Source: an uncultured Pseudomonadota bacterium (lineage in GTDB: Bacteria; Pseudomonadota; Gammaproteobacteria; Burkholderiales; Casimicrobiaceae). From it: DNA of 8,025 nt. Below the pieces are notes generated by a model. That model made no database searches. It saw only the letters and a list, made by a program, of their open reading frames with translations, and was not told where the DNA came from. Positions 5,512 through 8,025 of this stretch are shown here, one piece after another. Where the stretch lies: positions 1 through 8,025 of the forward strand of contig CALFEY010000397.1 of the NCBI GenBank assembly GCA_937958295.1, in the 5' to 3' direction. Each line of letters opens with the position of its first letter. Positions within the stretch are counted from its first letter, which is position 1. Position numbers and translations under genes: made by a program.

Positions 5512-7685
5512 GTGCGTTTCCCGGCAAGCGAGGGTTGCGCTGGCTGCTGCTGGCCTCGGCGTCGCTGTCCGCGATCGCCGTGTTCCTGCTCGCCACGGCC
5601 ACATCGAACACCGCCCTGTTCGCCCAGGGCTACGACACGCTGCTGCTCGTCAATGCCGTGCTGATCGGCGTGCTGATGCTCGTGGTGGGCTGGCAGCTGT
5701 GGCGCCTGCGGCGCAGCCGGCGCAAGGGTGTGTTCGGCTCGCGCCTTGCCGTGCGCCTCGTGCTGCTGTTCGCGCTGGTGGCGGTGCTGCCCGGCGCGCT
5801 CGTCTACGCCGTGTCGGTGCAGTTCATCGGCCGCAGCATCGAGAGCTGGTTCGACGTGCGCGTCGACCGCGCCCTGGAGGGCGGGCTGGCGCTCGGGCAG
5901 AAGACGCTCGATTACCTGCTCAAGGACACGGTGAACAAGGGCACGCAGATGGCGGTGATGCTCGCCGACAGCCGGGGCAACACGGCCGCTGCGCTGGGCC
6001 GCGCCGCGGAGCAGCTCAATGCCTACGAAGCCGCGCTCTTCTCGCCATCGGGCGCGGTGCTCGCGGTGGCGGGCACAGGCGCCTCCAGCGCCACGCCGGA
6101 GCCGCCGCCGCTCGCGGCGCTGCGCCTCGCCCGCCTGCAGCAGCCCTACTCCAAGATCGAGCAGGCGCTCGATGGCGGGCTCGTGCTTCGCGTGGTGGTG
6201 CCGGTCAACACCGAGGACAGCTTGAATCCGCTGCGCGTGTTGCAGATCGTTGAGCCGGTACCGAAGGCGCTCGCGCAGGACGCCGAGCGGGTGCAGGCGG
6301 GCGTGCGCGATTACCAGGAACTGTCCTTCTCGCGCGGCTCGCTCAAGCGGCTTTATGCGCTCACCCTCACGCTGACCCTGCTCCTCGCGCTGACGTCCGC
6401 GCTCGGGCTGGCCGTGGTCCTGTCGGAGCGCTTCGCCGCGCCGCTGGGGCTCCTGGCTGAAGGCACGCGCGCGGTCGCTCAAGGCGACTTCACCCGCCGC
6501 CAGCCGGTGGTGTCGCGCGACGAGCTCGGCGTGCTCACCGAGTCGTTCAACACCATGACGGTGCAGCTCGCGGAGGCCCGCACCCGCGAGGAAGAAAGCC
6601 GGCACGCGATCGAGACCACGAGCGCGTATCTGGAGAGCATCCTCGGCAACCTCTCGGCAGGCGTGCTGGTATTCGACGATCGCCACCGCCTGCGCACGGT
6701 GAATCCGAGCGCTGCGGTCATCCTCCAGCAGCCGCTGGCCGATCTGCTGGGCCTGTCGCTGGCCGAGTGGGGTTCGCGCCTGCCCGCGCTCGCGCCTTTC
6801 GCCGATCTCGTGGGCGAGGGTTTTCAGGGCAGCCACGACGGCCATTGGCAGAAGGAGGCGGCCCTGACGGTGGCGAACCTCTCGCGCACGCTCCTCATGC
6901 GCGGCACGCGGCTGCCGGGTACGGCGAGCGCCGGCGGCGACGTCCTGGTGTTCGACGACGTCTCCGAGCTCGTGCAGGCGCAGCGCGACGCTGCGTGGGC
7001 CGAAGTGGCGCGCCGTCTTGCCCACGAGATCAAGAATCCGCTCACGCCGATCCAGCTGTCGGCGGAGCGGCTCGCCATGAAGCTCACGGCCAAGCTCGAT
7101 GCCTCCGACGCGGAGACGCTCCGCCGCGGGACCCAGACCATCGTGTCGCAGGTCGGGGCCATGAAGCACATGGTGGACGACTTCGCCATCTACGCGCGCC
7201 AGCCGCGCCCCGGCCAGTTCGCCCAGGTCGACCTGACCGGCCTCTTGCTGGACGTGCTCGCTCTGTACGACAATCTCGGGCCGCACGTTGCGTTATCCTT
7301 GCCGGACACGCCCCTGTATATCCAGGGCGAGCCCACCCGCCTGCGCCAGGTGCTCCACAACCTCCTTTCGAACGCGGTCGATGCCCAGGCCGACGTGGCG
7401 AATCCCCGCTTCGCGATCTCGCTAGCCCCGCGGGACAGCGGGGCCACGCTGGTGTTCGAGGACGGCGGGCCTGGCTTCGCGGAGGATATCCTCGCTCATG
7501 CATTCGAGCCCTACGTCACCACCAAGGCGAAGGGCACCGGGCTCGGCCTCGCGATCGTGAAGAAGATCGTCGACGAGCACGGCGGCCGCGTGCTCCTCGC
7601 CAATGCACCGCAAGGCGGTGCGCGGGTGACCCTCGTGTTCCCGGCCATGGCGGCCGGCACCAAACCCGCAGCAGCAGCGGCGTAA
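5508..7685 (+). CDS. ntrY: NtrY-class transmembrane sensor histidine kinase
   Basis: This 725-residue inner-membrane kinase is predicted to phosphorylate the NtrX-type regulator downstream. Four membrane segments are visible at about 11-31, 44-64, 79-103 and 283-306. A basic cytoplasmic loop, RLRRSRRKG, lies at 66-74, and an extracytoplasmic sensing region of about 180 residues lies between the last two segments. A HAMP linker (about 305-357) and a PAS-like domain (about 372-486, beginning SAYLESILGNLSAGVLVFD) follow. The H-box ARRLAHEIKNPLTPIQ holds the phosphorylated His506. The ATP-binding domain has an N-box (HNLLSNAVDA, 617-626), a G1 box EDGGPGF (651-657; Gly replaces the usual Asn of DNGPGF, but the DxGxG core is kept), FEPYVTT (666-672) and GTGLGLAI (676-683). 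It looks fully active. The GTG start at 5508 has AAGGG six bases upstream. NtrY is a family name here; the signal is unknown and need not be nitrogen. Confidence 0.93.
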   Translation: MSAFPGKRGLRWLLLASASLSAIAVFLLATATSNTALFAQGYDTLLLVNAVLIGVLMLVVGWQLWRLRRSRRKGVFGSRLAVRLVLLFALVAVLPGALVYAVSVQFIGRSIESWFDVRVDRALEGGLALGQKTLDYLLKDTVNKGTQMAVMLADSRGNTAAALGRAAEQLNAYEAALFSPSGAVLAVAGTGASSATPEPPPLAALRLARLQQPYSKIEQALDGGLVLRVVVPVNTEDSLNPLRVLQIVEPVPKALAQDAERVQAGVRDYQELSFSRGSLKRLYALTLTLTLLLALTSALGLAVVLSERFAAPLGLLAEGTRAVAQGDFTRRQPVVSRDELGVLTESFNTMTVQLAEARTREEESRHAIETTSAYLESILGNLSAGVLVFDDRHRLRTVNPSAAVILQQPLADLLGLSLAEWGSRLPALAPFADLVGEGFQGSHDGHWQKEAALTVANLSRTLLMRGTRLPGTASAGGDVLVFDDVSELVQAQRDAAWAEVARRLAHEIKNPLTPIQLSAERLAMKLTAKLDASDAETLRRGTQTIVSQVGAMKHMVDDFAIYARQPRPGQFAQVDLTGLLLDVLALYDNLGPHVALSLPDTPLYIQGEPTRLRQVLHNLLSNAVDAQADVANPRFAISLAPRDSGATLVFEDGGPGFAEDILAHAFEPYVTTKAKGTGLGLAIVKKIVDEHGGRVLLANAPQGGARVTLVFPAMAAGTKPAAAAA

Positions 7686-7701
7686 AGGCAAGCAAGACAT
7701 C

Positions 7702-8025
7702 ATGGCGCAAGCGAAAGAAGTGCTCATCGTCGACGACGAAGTTGGTATCCGCGAGCTCCTGTCCGAGATCCTGCAGGACGAAGGCTACCGAGTGGCCCTC
7801 GCCGAGAACGCCGGCGAGGCACGCGCCTACCGGCAGCGGCAGCAACCAGCGCTCGTCCTCCTCGACATCTGGATGCCCGACACCGACGGCGTCACGCTCC
7901 TGCGCGAATGGGCGGCCAACGGCCAGCTCACCATGCCGGTGGTCATGATGTCCGGCCACGGGACGATCGAGACGGCCGTCGATGCCACCAAGATCGGCGC
8001 CTTCGACTTCCTCGAGAAGCCCGTG
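7702..8025 (+). CDS. ntrX: NtrX-class response regulator, receiver domain, cut by the window edge
   Basis: The first 108 residues are present. They form most of a CheY-like receiver domain: the acidic pair Asp11-Asp12 in VLIVDDE, the phosphorylated Asp55 in LLDIWMPDTDG, the switch Ser84 in MMSGHGTIETAV and the conserved Lys106 in FLEKPV. The DIWMPDTDG and MMSGHGTI forms are typical of NtrX. Full-length NtrX proteins add a sigma-54-interacting AAA+ domain and a Fis-type DNA-binding domain; both would lie outside this window, so I cannot confirm them. The ATG is 16 bases after the kinase stop; AAAGG at 7684-7688 overlaps that stop but is 13 bases from ATG, a rather long spacing. It is the likely phosphorylation partner of the kinase just upstream. 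Confidence 0.92.
   Translation, partial: MAQAKEVLIVDDEVGIRELLSEILQDEGYRVALAENAGEARAYRQRQQPALVLLDIWMPDTDGVTLLREWAANGQLTMPVVMMSGHGTIETAVDATKIGAFDFLEKPV

Noticed and set aside
5403..7286. A 627-residue minus-strand open frame opposite the kinase gene
   Set aside because: It lies antisense to a gene with every histidine-kinase motif intact, and its product is a low-complexity Arg, His, Gln, Glu and Ala sequence, as expected from a shadow of high-GC codons.
7425..7444. Seven-base-pair GC hairpin (GCCCCGC and GCGGGGC, six-base loop)
   Set aside because: It lies inside the ATP-binding domain of the kinase with no U-tract, and such inverted repeats are common by chance in coding DNA this GC-rich.
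1..8025. A new defence, mobile or biosynthetic system
   Set aside because: All genes but DUF4390 and the C-terminal part of the LysM protein fall in well-known families. The order is a familiar chromosomal one, and there are no repeats, integrases or compositional breaks.

Overview
The window looks like a stretch of a GC-rich betaproteobacterial chromosome. The basis is gene order and protein families, not a database search: a lysM-dprA arm diverges from a def-fmt-rsmB-DUF4390-ntrY-ntrX arm, which is a common chromosomal neighbourhood in Betaproteobacteria. All genes have the same high third-position GC. I see no insertion sequence, phage gene, integrase, tRNA, rRNA or CRISPR array, and no sign of recent transfer.

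Minus-strand arm (1-1780). A secreted LysM-domain protein (1780 to 686) is followed after 63 bases by dprA (622 to the left edge), which is cut after its first 207 codons. dprA encodes the RecA loader for incoming single-stranded DNA. The LysM protein has a signal peptide, one LysM domain and a long C-terminal region whose function I cannot name.

Divergent control region (1781-1970). These 190 bases separate lysM from def. They hold an AT-richer patch, a good ribosome binding site for lysM, four copies of the hexamer TGGCAA (three direct, one inverted) and a small hairpin in the presumed def leader.

Plus-strand arm (1971-8025). def (peptide deformylase), fmt (Met-tRNA formyltransferase) and rsmB (16S rRNA m5C967 methyltransferase) are packed with gaps of 12 and 9 bases. 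Fmt adds the formyl group to initiator Met-tRNA, Def removes it from new proteins, and RsmB modifies the ribosome. After 77 bases comes an exported DUF4390 protein. It is followed by an NtrY-class membrane histidine kinase and an NtrX-class response regulator, cut at the right edge after 108 residues with its receiver domain nearly complete. The last three genes are close together (37- and 16-base gaps) and probably form a signalling unit transcribed with or just after the translation genes.

Most of the window is ordinary conserved housekeeping DNA. I found no convincing new biological system. The points worth a second look are the uncharacterised DUF4390 partner of the kinase, a 14-codon mini-ORF that exactly bridges the DUF4390 stop and the kinase start, a perfect palindrome centred on the def stop codon just before the GTG start of fmt, and the repeated TGGCAA motif in the divergent promoter region.
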